From Halobaculum rubrum (GTDB lineage: Archaea; Halobacteriota; Halobacteria; Halobacteriales; Haloferacaceae): 64,000 bases of DNA. Of this stretch, positions 33,125 to 45,742 are shown in pieces (position 1 is the first letter of the stretch; the number at the start of each line of letters is the position of its first letter). Under the pieces are notes generated by a model that was not told the origin of the DNA, did no database searches, and saw nothing but the letters and a program-made list of their open reading frames with translations. Made by a program: the position numbers and the translations under genes. Location of the stretch: contig NZ_CP082284.1 of assembly GCF_019880225.1 (NCBI RefSeq), forward strand, positions 2,790,001 to 2,854,000, written 5' to 3'.

Positions 33125-34824
33125 CGGGACCCTCCGCGGCCCACGAACGGCAGGCGCCGGACGGCCCGCGAGAGGCGACTCGCGCCGCGAAGGAGCGCGC
33201 TTCCGACCCGGACGGCGGGCCCGCGCCACGGCGACCCGGGGAGCGAGAGTTGGCCGGCCCGGGAGACCGCGACCGTCTGCGCGTCCGTGTACTTCAACAG
33301 GCCCTCGCGGCCGTGACGGCGGCCGACTCCGGACTCGCCCATGCCGCCCATCGGCGCGTCGACCGCGCCGTACGCCGAGACGTACGCGTCGTTCACCGAG
33401 ACCGTCCCCGTCCGGATCCGTTCGGCGACGCGCTCGCCGCGCGCGGCGTCGCGAGTCCAGACGGACGCGTGGAGCCCGTACGCGGAGTCGTTCGCCCGAT
33501 CGATCGCCTCGTCGGCGTCGGCCACGCGGTGGAGCGTCGCGACCGGGCCGAACGTCTCCTCGCGGGCGATCGCCGCGTCGTCGTCGACGCCCTCCAGCAG
33601 CGTCGGCTCGTACACGTACGGCCCCACGTCGGGACGGTGGCGTCCGCCGGTGAGCACCCGCGCGCCGTCCGCGACCGCGTCGTCGACGGCGTCGCGGACC
33701 CGGTCGAGTTGATCCGGGCCGATCAGCGAACCCACGTCCGCGTCGTACGAGAAGCCGACGCCGAGATCGAGCGCCCGGGTCGCCGCGACGAGCCGATCAC
33801 GAAACTGCTCGTAGACGGCGTCCGCGACGTAGATCCGCTCCAGAGAGACGCACAACTGGCCCGCGTTTGGGAAACAGCCGGCGACCGCGCCGTCGACGGC
33901 GTCGTCCAGGTCGGCGTCCGCGAGCACGACCATCGGGTTCTTGCCGCCGAGTTCCAGCGAGGCGCCGACGAGACGGCGTCCGGCCGAGGCGGCGACCTCC
34001 CGGCCGACCGCGGTGCTTCCGGTGAAGCCGACGAAGTCCGCACGCTCGACCAGCGCGGCGCCGGCGGTCTCGCCGGTTCCCGGAACGACGTGGACGCACT
34101 CGGGCGGTACGCCGGCGTCGATCAGGAGTTCCCGTCCCGCGAGGGCGGTGTAGGGCGTCGCCTCCGCGGGCTTGATCACGACGCTGTTGCCGGCGGCGAG
34201 CGCCGGGAGGGCGTCGGAGACGGCGAGCGTGAGCGGGTAGTTCCACGGCGTCACGAGGCCGACGACGCCGAGCGGGTGACGATGCTCGGTCGTTCGGGTC
34301 GCTCCCGGGATCGCCGCGGCGCGGCGGGTCGACGCCAGCAGTTCCGGCGCACGTTTGGCGTAGTACTCGGCGTTGGCTGCGATGTCCCACACCTCGTTCA
34401 CGGCGCCCTCCCGCTCCTTGCCGGTCTCCGATTGGACGACGTCCGCCAGCGCCGCTCGCCGGTCGAGAACCAGATCGGCCGCTCGTTCGAGGACGGTCGC
34501 TCGTGCGGACGGCGAGCGTTCGCCCCACGAGCCCTGTGCCGCCCGTGCCCGGTCGACCGCCGCGGCGACGTCGTCGACGCTCGCGGCGGGCAGCGGCCGG
34601 AGCGGCGTTCCAGTGTGGGGCGACGGCTCGCGCAGCCGTTCGCGATCCCGGCCGTCTCCGGGGGTGTCCTCGTCGACGCCACGGCTGTCGCCTGCGTCGG
34701 TGGTATCGTCGCCCCGTTCGTCGGGAGCAGCACGTGTCGCGAGGGCGCCGAGTTCGGACAAGCGCGACCGTGAGAGGCGGGATCGAAGCCGTCGAGATCG
34801 CCGGTCGGCGGCGGAGCGCGTCAT
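33121..34824 (-). CDS. Aldehyde dehydrogenase, NAD(P)-dependent
   Basis: 567 residues. A basic and acidic N-terminal leader of about 65 residues is followed by the ALDH fold. Visible sites are P-W-N-Y-P-L (catalytic N), F-T-G-S-T-A-V-G (cofactor), L-E-L-G-G-K-N-P (E) and N-A-G-Q-L-C-V-S (nucleophilic C). The C-terminal tail is basic. It oxidises an aldehyde to an acid; some members reduce activated acids. It is first of the two-gene operon with the SDR at 31976. The leader is longer than usual, so a later start is possible. Confidence 0.9.
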   Translation of the reverse strand: MTRSAADRRSRRLRSRLSRSRLSELGALATRAAPDERGDDTTDAGDSRGVDEDTPGDGRDRERLREPSPHTGTPLRPLPAASVDDVAAAVDRARAAQGSWGERSPSARATVLERAADLVLDRRAALADVVQSETGKEREGAVNEVWDIAANAEYYAKRAPELLASTRRAAAIPGATRTTEHRHPLGVVGLVTPWNYPLTLAVSDALPALAAGNSVVIKPAEATPYTALAGRELLIDAGVPPECVHVVPGTGETAGAALVERADFVGFTGSTAVGREVAASAGRRLVGASLELGGKNPMVVLADADLDDAVDGAVAGCFPNAGQLCVSLERIYVADAVYEQFRDRLVAATRALDLGVGFSYDADVGSLIGPDQLDRVRDAVDDAVADGARVLTGGRHRPDVGPYVYEPTLLEGVDDDAAIAREETFGPVATLHRVADADEAIDRANDSAYGLHASVWTRDAARGERVAERIRTGTVSVNDAYVSAYGAVDAPMGGMGESGVGRRHGREGLLKYTDAQTVAVSRAGQLSLPGSPWRGPAVRVGSALLRGASRLSRAVRRLPFVGRGGSR

Positions 34825-34889
34825 CGTCTGTGACACACGGCGAACCGTTGTAACTGCACGGGTGGTGAGGTGAGTCGGTCGATCCGCTC

Positions 34890-34979
34890 GGTCCGACGGC
34901 GGCGAAAGCGGAGGCGACGGCGGCGAAAGAGGCTTCGACAGCGGTGTCGGCGGCGACAGCGATGCCGGCGGCGACAGCC
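34890..34979. repeat. Short GC-rich tandem repeats upstream of the ALDH gene
   Basis: CGACGGCGGCGAAAG occurs at 34894-34908 and 34915-34929, and related GGCGGCGACAGC copies follow at about 34949 and 34967. They lie in the divergent gap between ALDH and the hydrolase at 35009. No clear promoter is seen in the gap. It is probably slippage DNA. Confidence 0.6.
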
Positions 34980-35008
34980 ACATACCTCCTGCGGACGCGG
35001 TCACCTCC

Positions 35009-35761
35009 ATGTCGAGAGACCCGGCTGCAACTGTGCAGCTCGTCCGCCATGCAACACTCCTAGTCACGGTCGGCGACACGACACTGCTCGTGGACCCCAT
35101 GCTCGCAGCTCAGGGTGCCGATCCGCCTGTCGAGAACACACCCAACCAACGCCGCAACCCCCTCGTCGACCTTCCGCCGGTGGACCTGGATCACGATGCG
35201 GTGCTTGTCACCCACCGCCATAACGACCATTTCGACGACGCCGCACGCGACCGACTCGACCCCGACGTGCCGTTGATCGTCCACCCTGAGCAGGTCCAGG
35301 AGTTCGAGTCGGAGGGGTTCGCCGACGTTCGTCCCCTCGACGGGGAGCTCTCGGTCGGAGACGTGCGGCTCTCGCCTACCCCCGCTCGTCATGGCCATGG
35401 AGATCTCGCGGCGGCGATGGCGCCCGTGACAGGGGCCGTCGTGTGCGGTTCGGACGCGACCCCCTCGATCTACCTCACCGGCGATACCGTCTGGTACGAC
35501 GGGGTGGCCGAGACGCTGTCGGAAACCCGACCCAGCGCCGTGATCGTGAACGCGGGCGGCGCGCGGTTCCGCGACGGCGAGCCGATAACGATGGACGGCG
35601 ACGACGTGAGGCGTGTTCGTGAGGCAACCCCGGACGACGTGACGGTCGCCGCCGTGCACATGGATGCGATCAACCACTGTCTCGTGACGCGCAGCGACCT
35701 CCGTGACGCCGTCGACGATGTCGTGACTCCCGACGACGGCGACGTGCTCCGGATCGAGTAA
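35009..35761 (+). CDS. Metallo-beta-lactamase fold hydrolase, UlaG-like
   Basis: 250 residues. The zinc site T-H-R-H-N-D-H-F-D (about 68-76), H in P-A-R-H-G-H (about 126), D in L-T-G-D-T (about 158) and a late H in A-V-H-M-D-A-I-N-H fit the UlaG-like group. The early strand V-R-H-A-T-L-L-V is typical. The substrate is unknown. The ATG at 35009 is right before the first strand. It is the last gene before the replication origin. Confidence 0.85.
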   Translation: MSRDPAATVQLVRHATLLVTVGDTTLLVDPMLAAQGADPPVENTPNQRRNPLVDLPPVDLDHDAVLVTHRHNDHFDDAARDRLDPDVPLIVHPEQVQEFESEGFADVRPLDGELSVGDVRLSPTPARHGHGDLAAAMAPVTGAVVCGSDATPSIYLTGDTVWYDGVAETLSETRPSAVIVNAGGARFRDGEPITMDGDDVRRVREATPDDVTVAAVHMDAINHCLVTRSDLRDAVDDVVTPDDGDVLRIE

Positions 35762-35836
35762 TCCGGTCGGATTCTGCAGGCGTCCGCTGACAACCGGAAC
35801 CCGACAGCGACCTCTCGGCAGTGGCGTCGCTCGAAA

Positions 35837-35948
35837 GCACTCGAAACACGGTGTGGGCGGTCGCAAACGCGGCGATGCTGTGAACAGCCGCTACCGCCGA
35901 CGCCGGCCCGATCGGTACCCCTCTGTGAAGCACTCGCAAAGTGGTGTG
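35837..35948 (+). repeat. ORB-like repeats 1 and 2, left of the AT-rich tract
   Basis: Copies at 35837-35855 (GCACTCGAAACACGGTGTG) and 35930-35948 (GCACTCGCAAAGTGGTGTG). They point the same way as the copies on the other side of the AT-rich tract. Confidence 0.85.
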
Positions 35949-36027
35949 GAACGGAGACTCCCTGACACCAGTTTTCGTGTGCTTTTCCCACGACAGGGAG
36001 GGGTGGAGGCGAGGCGAGACGCTCTCG

Positions 36028-36156
36028 CGTTTATTATATCGTTATCGATCCTAGCTAGAAGAAGAAGAAGAGTACCTGTGTACTCGTTGGATTCGGCAGT
36101 CTCGTGGAACACGAAATGATAAGCTAGTTACAACACGACACCATTTATATGTCCCA
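36028..36156. other. AT-rich tract, probable DNA-unwinding element
   Basis: Runs such as TTTATTATATCGTTATC and CCATTTATATGTC stand out against GC-rich surroundings. It lies between ORB-like copies, the usual place of the duplex-unwinding element. Confidence 0.7.
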
Positions 36157-36207
36157 TTCCACCGATTCGTGGTCGGGGGAGACCGAACCCACCTACGACC
36201 GACCCAA

Positions 36208-36667
36208 GCACTCGAAATACGGTGTGAGGGAGGTGGCCGAACCAGTCCGCCAGGCATGTCGTATTTGTTACTATCCTCGAGACGGTTGTCATCCGGAACT
36301 CCGTCTCCCAGGCCGAACACGCCAGATCTGAGGGATACCCCCGACTCATGCGAGTTTCGAGCGAGGAGAGCACACGAAATCCGGTGTCGCACTCCTCGGT
36401 CGCCGGGTGACTCGACACCTCGTTCGTGCGCCGACCTGAAAGCACTCGAAAACCGGTGTGTCCCCGGACGTGACTGGGATGTTCGCGGGTCCGGTGCGTT
36501 CTCGGATGTGGCCGTCCACCGCACCATCCGATCATCCCACCGAAGCACTCGAAAATCGGTGCTGCCATCCGTGTCGTCAGCCGGAACACTCGCAGTCACC
36601 CGCAGTCACTCGCAGAGCACTCGCAACCCCCCGGTGTAGCACTCGAAAGCACGCGAAAGCACTCGAA
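36208..36667 (+). repeat. ORB-like repeats 3 to 7 and short CACTCGCA cluster
   Basis: Copies at 36208-36226, 36370-36388, 36442-36460 and 36545-36563, and a degenerate copy at 36617-36638. Between 36585 and 36667 the half-motif CACTCGCAG or CACTCGAAAG recurs about seven times with varying gaps. The cluster ends about 45 nt before the orc1/cdc6 start and may also allow autoregulation. Confidence 0.85.
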
Positions 36668-36712
36668 CTTCCACAGCCTTATCACTCGGGTGGCCGCAGT
36701 GGCTGGTGCGAC

Positions 36713-38002
36713 ATGGGGTCGAGTTCGATATTCGAAGACGACGTGGAGATCATCCGGAACGCGGACCTCTTCACGGAGGAGCATACCCCGGCGGAGATCC
36801 TCTGCCGCGACGACGTGATGCAGGACTACGTGAACGCCCTGAAACCCGTCTACAAGGGAAGACCACCGAGAAACGCCTTCCTCTACGGCGACACCGGCGT
36901 CGGAAAGACGGCGGCGACGAAGTACCTACTTCAGGAACTCGACGCCGACATCGACTCGCGCAACGCCGACGCGCCCGGCGACGAGCGGGGGTTCACCTAC
37001 GTCCGCGTCAACTGCCAGAACCTCGCGCCGGCCGACGGGACCGCCTCCTCGTATCAGGTCGCCATCGCGCTGGTGAACGAGCTGCGCGACGGCGAGACCG
37101 TCTCGTCGACGGGGTACGCCGCCCGGGAGGTGTACGAGATGCTGTACGACGAGCTCGACGCCATCGGCGGCACCGTGCTCATCGTGCTCGACGAGGTCGA
37201 CCGCGTCGGCGAGTCCGATACGTTGCTGTACGACCTTCCGCGTGCGCGCGATATCGGCTACGTGGAGAACACGCGCATCGGGCTCATCGGGATCTCGAAC
37301 GACTACACGTTCCGGTCGAACCTCTCCCCGAAGGTCCGCGACACGCTGTGCGAGACGGAGATCAAGTTCCCCGCGTACACCGCCGAGGAACTGGAGGAGA
37401 TCATCGAGGCGCGAGCCGAACGGGCGCTTCACCCCGACACGTACGGGAAAGAGGTGCTCTCGCTGTGTGCCGCACTCGCCGTTCGCAACTCCTCCGGGAG
37501 CGCGCGTCGCGCGATGGACCTCCTCAAACAGGCGGCCGAACACGCCGAGAACGAGGGCCACGTCCCGATCGAACCCGACGACGTGTACGCGGCGAAGGAG
37601 GAACTCGACTACGGGGACATGGTCGAGTCCGTCGCCGATCAGGACCAGCACAAACAGCTCATCCTCTCGGCGGTCGCGCGCCTCGACGCCGACGGCCGAA
37701 CGCCGGTGCGGACGAAGGCCATCCACGCGGCGTACCGCCGGCTCGCACAGGCCGCCGGCGACGACCCGCTCAGTCAGCGCGGGATGTACAACCACCTCAC
37801 TCGACTGGACATGCTCGGATTCCTCCACTCGTACCAGAACAACGAGGGCCTCCGCGGCGGCCAGTACAACACCTACGAGCTGTCCGAGGCGCTCACCGTC
37901 GAGCAGGTCCGGGACGCCATTGCAGAGTCGGAACTTCCACTCGACGGCGTCTCCCTCGACATCGAACGGATCCTCCGCGACGCCGGCCTCGTCGACACCT
38001 GA
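36713..38002 (+). CDS. orc1: Orc1/Cdc6-family replication initiator
   Basis: 429 residues. Walker A G-D-T-G-V-G-K-T (about 60-67), Walker B I-V-L-D-E-V-D-R (about 157-164), sensor region N-D-Y-T-F-R (about 196) and a C-terminal winged helix (about 330-410, R-G-M-Y-N-H-L-T-R-L-D) match archaeal Orc1/Cdc6. It binds the repeats at its own upstream origin and loads MCM. A TATA-like CCTTATCA at about 36677-36684 is 30 nt before the ATG at 36713. Upstream in-frame ATGs lie in the repeat array and are not used. Haloarchaea have many orc paralogues; which number this is cannot be said. Confidence 0.95.
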   Translation: MGSSSIFEDDVEIIRNADLFTEEHTPAEILCRDDVMQDYVNALKPVYKGRPPRNAFLYGDTGVGKTAATKYLLQELDADIDSRNADAPGDERGFTYVRVNCQNLAPADGTASSYQVAIALVNELRDGETVSSTGYAAREVYEMLYDELDAIGGTVLIVLDEVDRVGESDTLLYDLPRARDIGYVENTRIGLIGISNDYTFRSNLSPKVRDTLCETEIKFPAYTAEELEEIIEARAERALHPDTYGKEVLSLCAALAVRNSSGSARRAMDLLKQAAEHAENEGHVPIEPDDVYAAKEELDYGDMVESVADQDQHKQLILSAVARLDADGRTPVRTKAIHAAYRRLAQAAGDDPLSQRGMYNHLTRLDMLGFLHSYQNNEGLRGGQYNTYELSEALTVEQVRDAIAESELPLDGVSLDIERILRDAGLVDT

Positions 38003-38068
38003 GACCTCCTCGTCCGGCGGTTCGATCCTGCCTGGCTCTCGTCATCCTGTTCGGTTGCTCCCCACTCC

Positions 38069-38087
38069 AACACCGGTTTTCGAGTGC
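38069..38087 (-). repeat. Inverted ORB-like repeat downstream of orc1/cdc6
   Basis: On the minus strand it reads GCACTCGAAAACCGGTGTT, matching copy 36442 almost exactly but in the opposite orientation. It lies 66 nt after the orc1/cdc6 stop, so the initiator gene is bracketed by inverted boxes. Confidence 0.85.
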
Positions 38088-38155
38088 TCTCGGCGTGATA
38101 TGACGGAGACGCTCAGATCGAACATACTCTCTCGTCTGGCGTCCGCCCGTCCGCT

Positions 38156-38218
38156 AGCACCGATACCCACCCGGTCAGCACCGATACCCACCCGGTCAGC
38201 ACCGATACCCACCCGGCC
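38156..38218 (+). repeat. Three tandem 21-bp units
   Basis: AGCACCGATACCCACCCGGTC at 38156, 38177 and 38198; the third ends GGCC. It lies between orc1/cdc6 and the HTTM pseudogene, in a non-coding gap. Confidence 0.9.
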
Positions 38219-38259
38219 AGTATCCGACATCCCTCGATCAGTCTTCGACAGTTACCCGA

Positions 38260-39906
38260 TTAGCAGGTATGCGTTCGCACCCGAACCTCCTCTACCGGCT
38301 CAGTTGTGTTCAACCGAGTCGGCTGAGACAGTACGTGTATGGTGTGTGTTTCGACGTGCGTTCGATGGGTCGCGTTCCACCGCGTACACAGCGCGGACGC
38401 GAACCGTTCGCGTAGTGCATCGTCGCCGGTCCAGCGGACGACCTCCAGGTACTTGCGCCAGCGTGCGCTGGGGTAGGTACTCCACCGACGATCCGACCGC
38501 TGTAGACTCGGGTCACCGCCGTGGATCACGTCCACTTTCTCCCCGGATTCGAGCCTCCCGACGGCGACGTACCACACGTCCTCGGTCGGCGGCGACGGGG
38601 CGAACATGTCCCATCTGGTCTCCTGCGGACTCACCCCGATCGCGTCCGTCTCGGGGACGTCGACATACCCCAACGCGGCAGCGTTCCACAGCACGACGAC
38701 GACCAACAGCGCCGTCGCGACGCTTCGGCCCGTGCGTTCGACGGCCGCGGCGATCCACGTGCGATCGACGGGGCCGAGGAGCGATCTCGCTTTTCGACGT
38801 GTATCACCGGACTCGACCCGACCCGGAACAACTCCGCCTAACGCCGATAGAGCCGGGTCGAGTGCCGCGAGGTCCGCTCGCACGCCGGCACTGAGTCGGC
38901 GTCTGAGCCGCCGGCCCGATCGGATCATCCGGCCCGTCGGAGTCCTTCCGATAGTCGATTCCGGTTCGACCGCCCGAGTCGTCCCGACGGCCCAACCCGC
39001 CCAGCCGTCAAACCGCTCTCCGCCGTCCGAACGACCCGATTCCACCGCCTTTCGATCGACTCCCACACGGCCGGGGGAAGATACGGGAGCAACGCGGCGA
39101 GACTGACGAGCGGGAACAACCCGACCCCGAGTGTGAACGCCATCCCCGTGTGCGCGGCCGCGAACACGGCGACGACGGCTGTTCGTCTCTGGCCCGTGGT
39201 GAGCACGAACAGCGGCGAACAGCACAATAGGACCACCCATGCGGTACCGAGTCCGGCAAGCAGACCCGGATACGCCGCGAGTCGCTCTCCGAGGAGGACA
39301 GTCAGCGAGTCGATACTGAACACCAGTCCGTATCGCCCGTCCGCTCGGCCAGGCGTCTCCCCGCAGCTTGATCACTGCGTTGACCAGGTAGAGAATCAAC
39401 AGGGCGACGGCGGCCGGATGCCGGCACCGTGTCCGATCGTCGAGAACCAGCCCCGAGCCGAGCGGAACGAAGAGACTCCACAGTAGGGTTCGTCGCAGCA
39501 GCGAGTCGCCGCCGTTCAACACGAGCGGATTGCGTGCGTGAAGCGAGACGAGGAGGACCAGCGAACAGACCGCCGCTGCCTTGGTACGATAGCCGAACAC
39601 GAGCGCGAGGGCGGCGACACCGGCGGCCACAAGCAGGAGCGTAACCCACCAGGGATCTCCGAACCAGGTGTGCACCGAGAGCGTCGCCGTGATCGGGTAG
39701 CGGATGAACAGTATCGACCGCGGAAGCGCGCCCGCATCCGCGTAGAAGAACGTCAACGACCGTGCGCGCAACAGGAGATCCGCGAGCAACAACGCCCCCA
39801 GCGAGACCCTGAGGGCGACGAGCGCCCGCCGGTCGACGAACAGCCGGCGCGCGAGCACGGACCGGACGCCCCGATAGACGGCTGTGAGCTGCGTTCGGAG
39901 GGCCAC
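38260..39906 (-). pseudogene. HTTM (vitamin-K-carboxylase-like) membrane protein gene, frameshifted twice
   Basis: The minus frame from 39906 encodes an HTTM N terminus (L-F-V-D-R-R-A-L-V-A-L-R-V-S-L-G, S-L-T-F-F-Y-A-D-A-G, L-V-L-N-G-G-D-S-L-L-R, then V-I-K-L-R-G-D-A-W-P-S-G-R-A-I). Near 39345 the frame is lost: the expected continuation F-S-I-D-S-L-T-V-L-L-G-E-R-L-A-A-Y-P is found in another frame from 39323 down to about 38990. The original frame then resumes with a sensible C terminus (R-W-D-M-F-A-P-S-P-P, Y-L-E-V-V-R-W). The simplest reading is two compensating indels in a gene for an HTTM protein. The middle part, as read through in the first frame, is nonsense. A sequencing error is possible. 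Function of the family in archaea is unknown. Confidence 0.7.
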
Positions 39907-40231
39907 GTGGCCGAGATTCAGTCAGCAAGTTGAATAGTTTGTGACGGACTGGCCGCCGGTACCGTCTCGGTTGGGCGAAGGCTGTGAGATACGTACCCAC
40001 GTGGTGCAGTACCTCGCCGACCCCGAGACGACGGGCTTATACGTACCACTGCCGTTCGATGTGATGTGAAGCGCGCCGCGGTCGGCGCGGCGACACGCTA
40101 TGAGGATTCCGCCCCTGCGGTCCGCCGCAAGACGGTATCTGATGTGAGCCCCGATAGTTCGGTGACATCTGGTCGGTTCCACGATGTCGCCACGATATGA
40201 CCCGCCACCCCCTCCCTTCGCGGGGAGGAAC
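39907..40231 (+). promoter_or_regulatory. rRNA operon promoter and leader region
   Basis: The gap of 325 nt before 16S has no gene. A TATA element (GCTTATACGT, about 40035-40044) would start the transcript near 40070. Downstream are the left arm of the 16S processing stem (40169-40195) and a short hairpin (CTCCCTTCGCGGGGAG) right before 16S. A second, weaker AT-rich box lies near 39932. Confidence 0.6.
40169..40195 (+). other. Left arm of the 16S processing stem
   Basis: CGCCACGA (40188-40195) pairs perfectly with TCGTGGCG (41747-41754). CTGGTCGGTTCCACG (40169-40183) pairs with CGTGGTTGCGACCAG (41757-41771) with an internal bulge. This is a bulged helix of the type cut by archaeal splicing endonuclease. 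Confidence 0.75.
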
Positions 40232-41702
<1,471 letters not shown>

Positions 41703-41746
41703 ACAGAACGGGACCAGGCCGACGCGCCTGGCCCACCTAGAGGTCT

Positions 41747-41771
41747 TCGTGGCGTCCGTGGTTGCGACCAG
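41747..41771 (+). other. Right arm of the 16S processing stem
   Basis: Pairs with 40169-40195 in front of 16S, as described there. Cutting here releases pre-16S. Confidence 0.75.
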
Positions 41772-41788
41772 ACACCTTCGAACTATCG

Positions 41789-41845
41789 GGGCTCACACTC
41801 AGACCTCGTTGGTACCTCGACAGGGTTCGATTCCCTGTGGGTCAC
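41789..41845 (+). pseudogene. tRNA-Ala-like remnant in the 16S-23S spacer, no anticodon arm
   Basis: 57 nt instead of about 72. A T arm is clear: CAGGG-TTCGATT-CCCTG (41821-41837). Acceptor strands GGGCTCA (41789-41795) and TGGGTCA (41838-41844) pair at positions 7-66, 6-67, 5-68 (wobble), 4-69, 3-70 and 2-71. The 3-70 pair is G.U, the alanine identity pair. No anticodon stem or TGC anticodon exists between. Haloarchaeal rRNA spacers nearly always carry intact tRNA-Ala; this one appears to be what is left of it. A direct repeat ACCTCG (41803 and 41814) marks the middle. Confidence 0.55.
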
Positions 41846-41855
41846 TCTCGTACCG

Positions 41856-41867
41856 CGATTCGAATCG
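41856..41867. repeat. Perfect 12-bp palindrome in the rRNA spacer
   Basis: CGATTCGAATCG. The core TTCGAAT resembles a T loop, but the stem pairing is only the palindrome itself. It may be a protein or nuclease site or a second tRNA fragment. Confidence 0.6.
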
Positions 41868-41992
41868 TGCCCCTTAACTGTGGCACGAGGAGATGAACTG
41901 GTACACACGACCGATGCACCATCCCGCGAGAGCGGGGATGGGAAGGGTTGAGCACGCTCGCGTGACACCCACGTGACGTGCGATGACGACCG

Positions 41993-42032
41993 TATGTACG
42001 TGCAATCCAGACACCCACTGAACCCGATTCAT
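41993..42032 (+). other. Left arm of the 23S processing stem
   Basis: TATGTACGTGCAATCCAG (41993-42010) pairs with 45029-45046 at all 18 positions. TGAACCCGATTCAT (42019-42032) pairs with 45007-45020 at 13 of 14. The unpaired part between them gives the bulge-helix-bulge cleaved during maturation. Confidence 0.88.
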
Positions 42033-42057
42033 CGGGTCCATTGGGTTCCACTCAGTA

Positions 42058-44979
<2,922 letters not shown>

Positions 44980-45006
44980 ACTCATATACTGGAGCCCGAT
45001 GTTCCG

Positions 45007-45046
45007 TTGAATCGGGTTCAGGTGTTACCTGGATTGCACGTACATA
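45007..45046 (+). other. Right arm of the 23S processing stem
   Basis: Complementary to 41993-42032 (see there): 18 of 18 bp plus 13 of 14 bp. Confidence 0.88.
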
Positions 45047-45098
45047 TTGGTCGGAGACCGACGCAGGCACACATCGGATCGTTCCCGATGGTCGGCCT

Positions 45099-45220
45099 TC
45101 GGGCGGCCACAGCGGCGGGGCACCACCCGTACCCATCCCGAACACGGAAGTTAAGCCCGCCAGCGTTCCGGTAAGTCCTGGAGTGCGAGAGCCTCTGGAA
45201 ACACCGGTTCGCCGCCCACC
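45099..45220 (+). rRNA. 5S ribosomal RNA
   Basis: About 120 nt. The terminal helix GGGCGGC/GCCGCCC (45101-45107 with 45211-45217) and the core CCCGTACCCATCCCGAACACGG are archaeal 5S. No tRNA-Cys follows within 500 nt, where many haloarchaea have one. Confidence 0.95.
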
Positions 45221-45237
45221 ACTCATACAGTTTCACG

Positions 45238-45267
45238 CCCACCAGCACCGCGCTGGTGGGCTTTTTC
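45238..45267 (+). terminator. Terminator-like hairpin after 5S
   Basis: CCCACCAGC and GCTGGTGGG form a 9-bp stem followed by CTTTTTCC. A T-run ends archaeal transcripts; the hairpin resembles a bacterial terminator. Confidence 0.7.
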
Positions 45268-45742
45268 CATTTTCACACGCCGTCGAAGCCGAACAGTCAC
45301 AACGCCCGCCGACGAAGCCTCCCCGCGACCAGCGGGTTCCCGAACTAATCGCGATCCGAACCACCACAGAGACGATCGCGAGGACGACGGAGACGGCCAC
45401 GAGCTACTTCGCGATCGTCATGCTCATCCCAGCGATCCCTCTCGCAGTGATTACAGCCGCGACGAGCGCCAGCGCGAAGAACACGATCGCAGACCGAAGG
45501 AACCCGGCGCTAAAGAACTGAAGTGACGGGCCGACCGACAGCGGATCGAGTCCGACTTCTCCACCCGTTAGCGACAGGTGTATCGACCCACACACTGCAA
45601 ACGCATCGGTACGACGGACGTACGGGGTGACTCGTCGCTGAGTAGGAACGGTACCTGTCATCCGACCGGACAGACGCTGCTCGGAGTGAACACGCGAGAA
45701 ACTGAACGAACCGGGTCGGTACCGAGCGAAGGAAAATGGGAG
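45268..45742. other. Gap between rRNA operon and tRNA-Glu, holding only a decayed gene
   Basis: About 475 nt. The only coding trace is the DUF1328 pseudogene (45340-45523, minus). No tRNA-Cys and no other RNA gene was found on either strand. Confidence 0.6.
45340..45523 (-). pseudogene. DUF1328 (UPF0391) small membrane protein, inactivated
   Basis: Minus strand from 45523 reads L-Q-F-F-S-A-G-F-L-R-S-A-I-V-F-F-A-L-A-L, then A-R-G-I-A-G-M-S-M-T-I-A-K, the DUF1328 pattern. Where the family has W after I-A-K there is TAG (45404-45406), one base from TGG. The second helix (L-V-A-V-S-V-V-L-A-I-V-S-V-V-V) continues in frame after it. There is also no start codon in front of L-Q-F-F. Both defects indicate a dead copy. 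Confidence 0.75.

Larger units (their letters stand above)
35762..36712. other. Replication origin: repeat array with AT-rich tract beside orc1/cdc6
   Basis: There is no gene in this 0.95-kb gap. It contains at least seven copies of an origin-recognition-box-like motif, GCACTCGAAA-N-CGGTGTG with small changes, in the same orientation, an AT-rich stretch (36028-36156) between the second and third copies, and a cluster of short CACTCGCAG units ending in front of the initiator gene. This layout (initiator gene, repeats, unwinding element) is that of haloarchaeal origins. Open frames here were judged accidental because they translate the repeats. Confidence 0.85.

Noticed and set aside
36569-36667. 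CACTCGCA cluster as a CRISPR
   Set aside because: The units are too short and the spacers are neither equal in length nor unique; they fit origin half-sites beside orc1/cdc6.
36458-36712. N-terminal extension of orc1/cdc6
   Set aside because: The frame is open but translates the ORB-like repeats; the TATA-like box at about 36677 and the family alignment point to 36713.
45404-45406. Amber codon in the DUF1328 gene as pyrrolysine or programmed read-through
   Set aside because: The start codon is also gone, the expected residue is tryptophan (one base away), and no recoding signal is visible.
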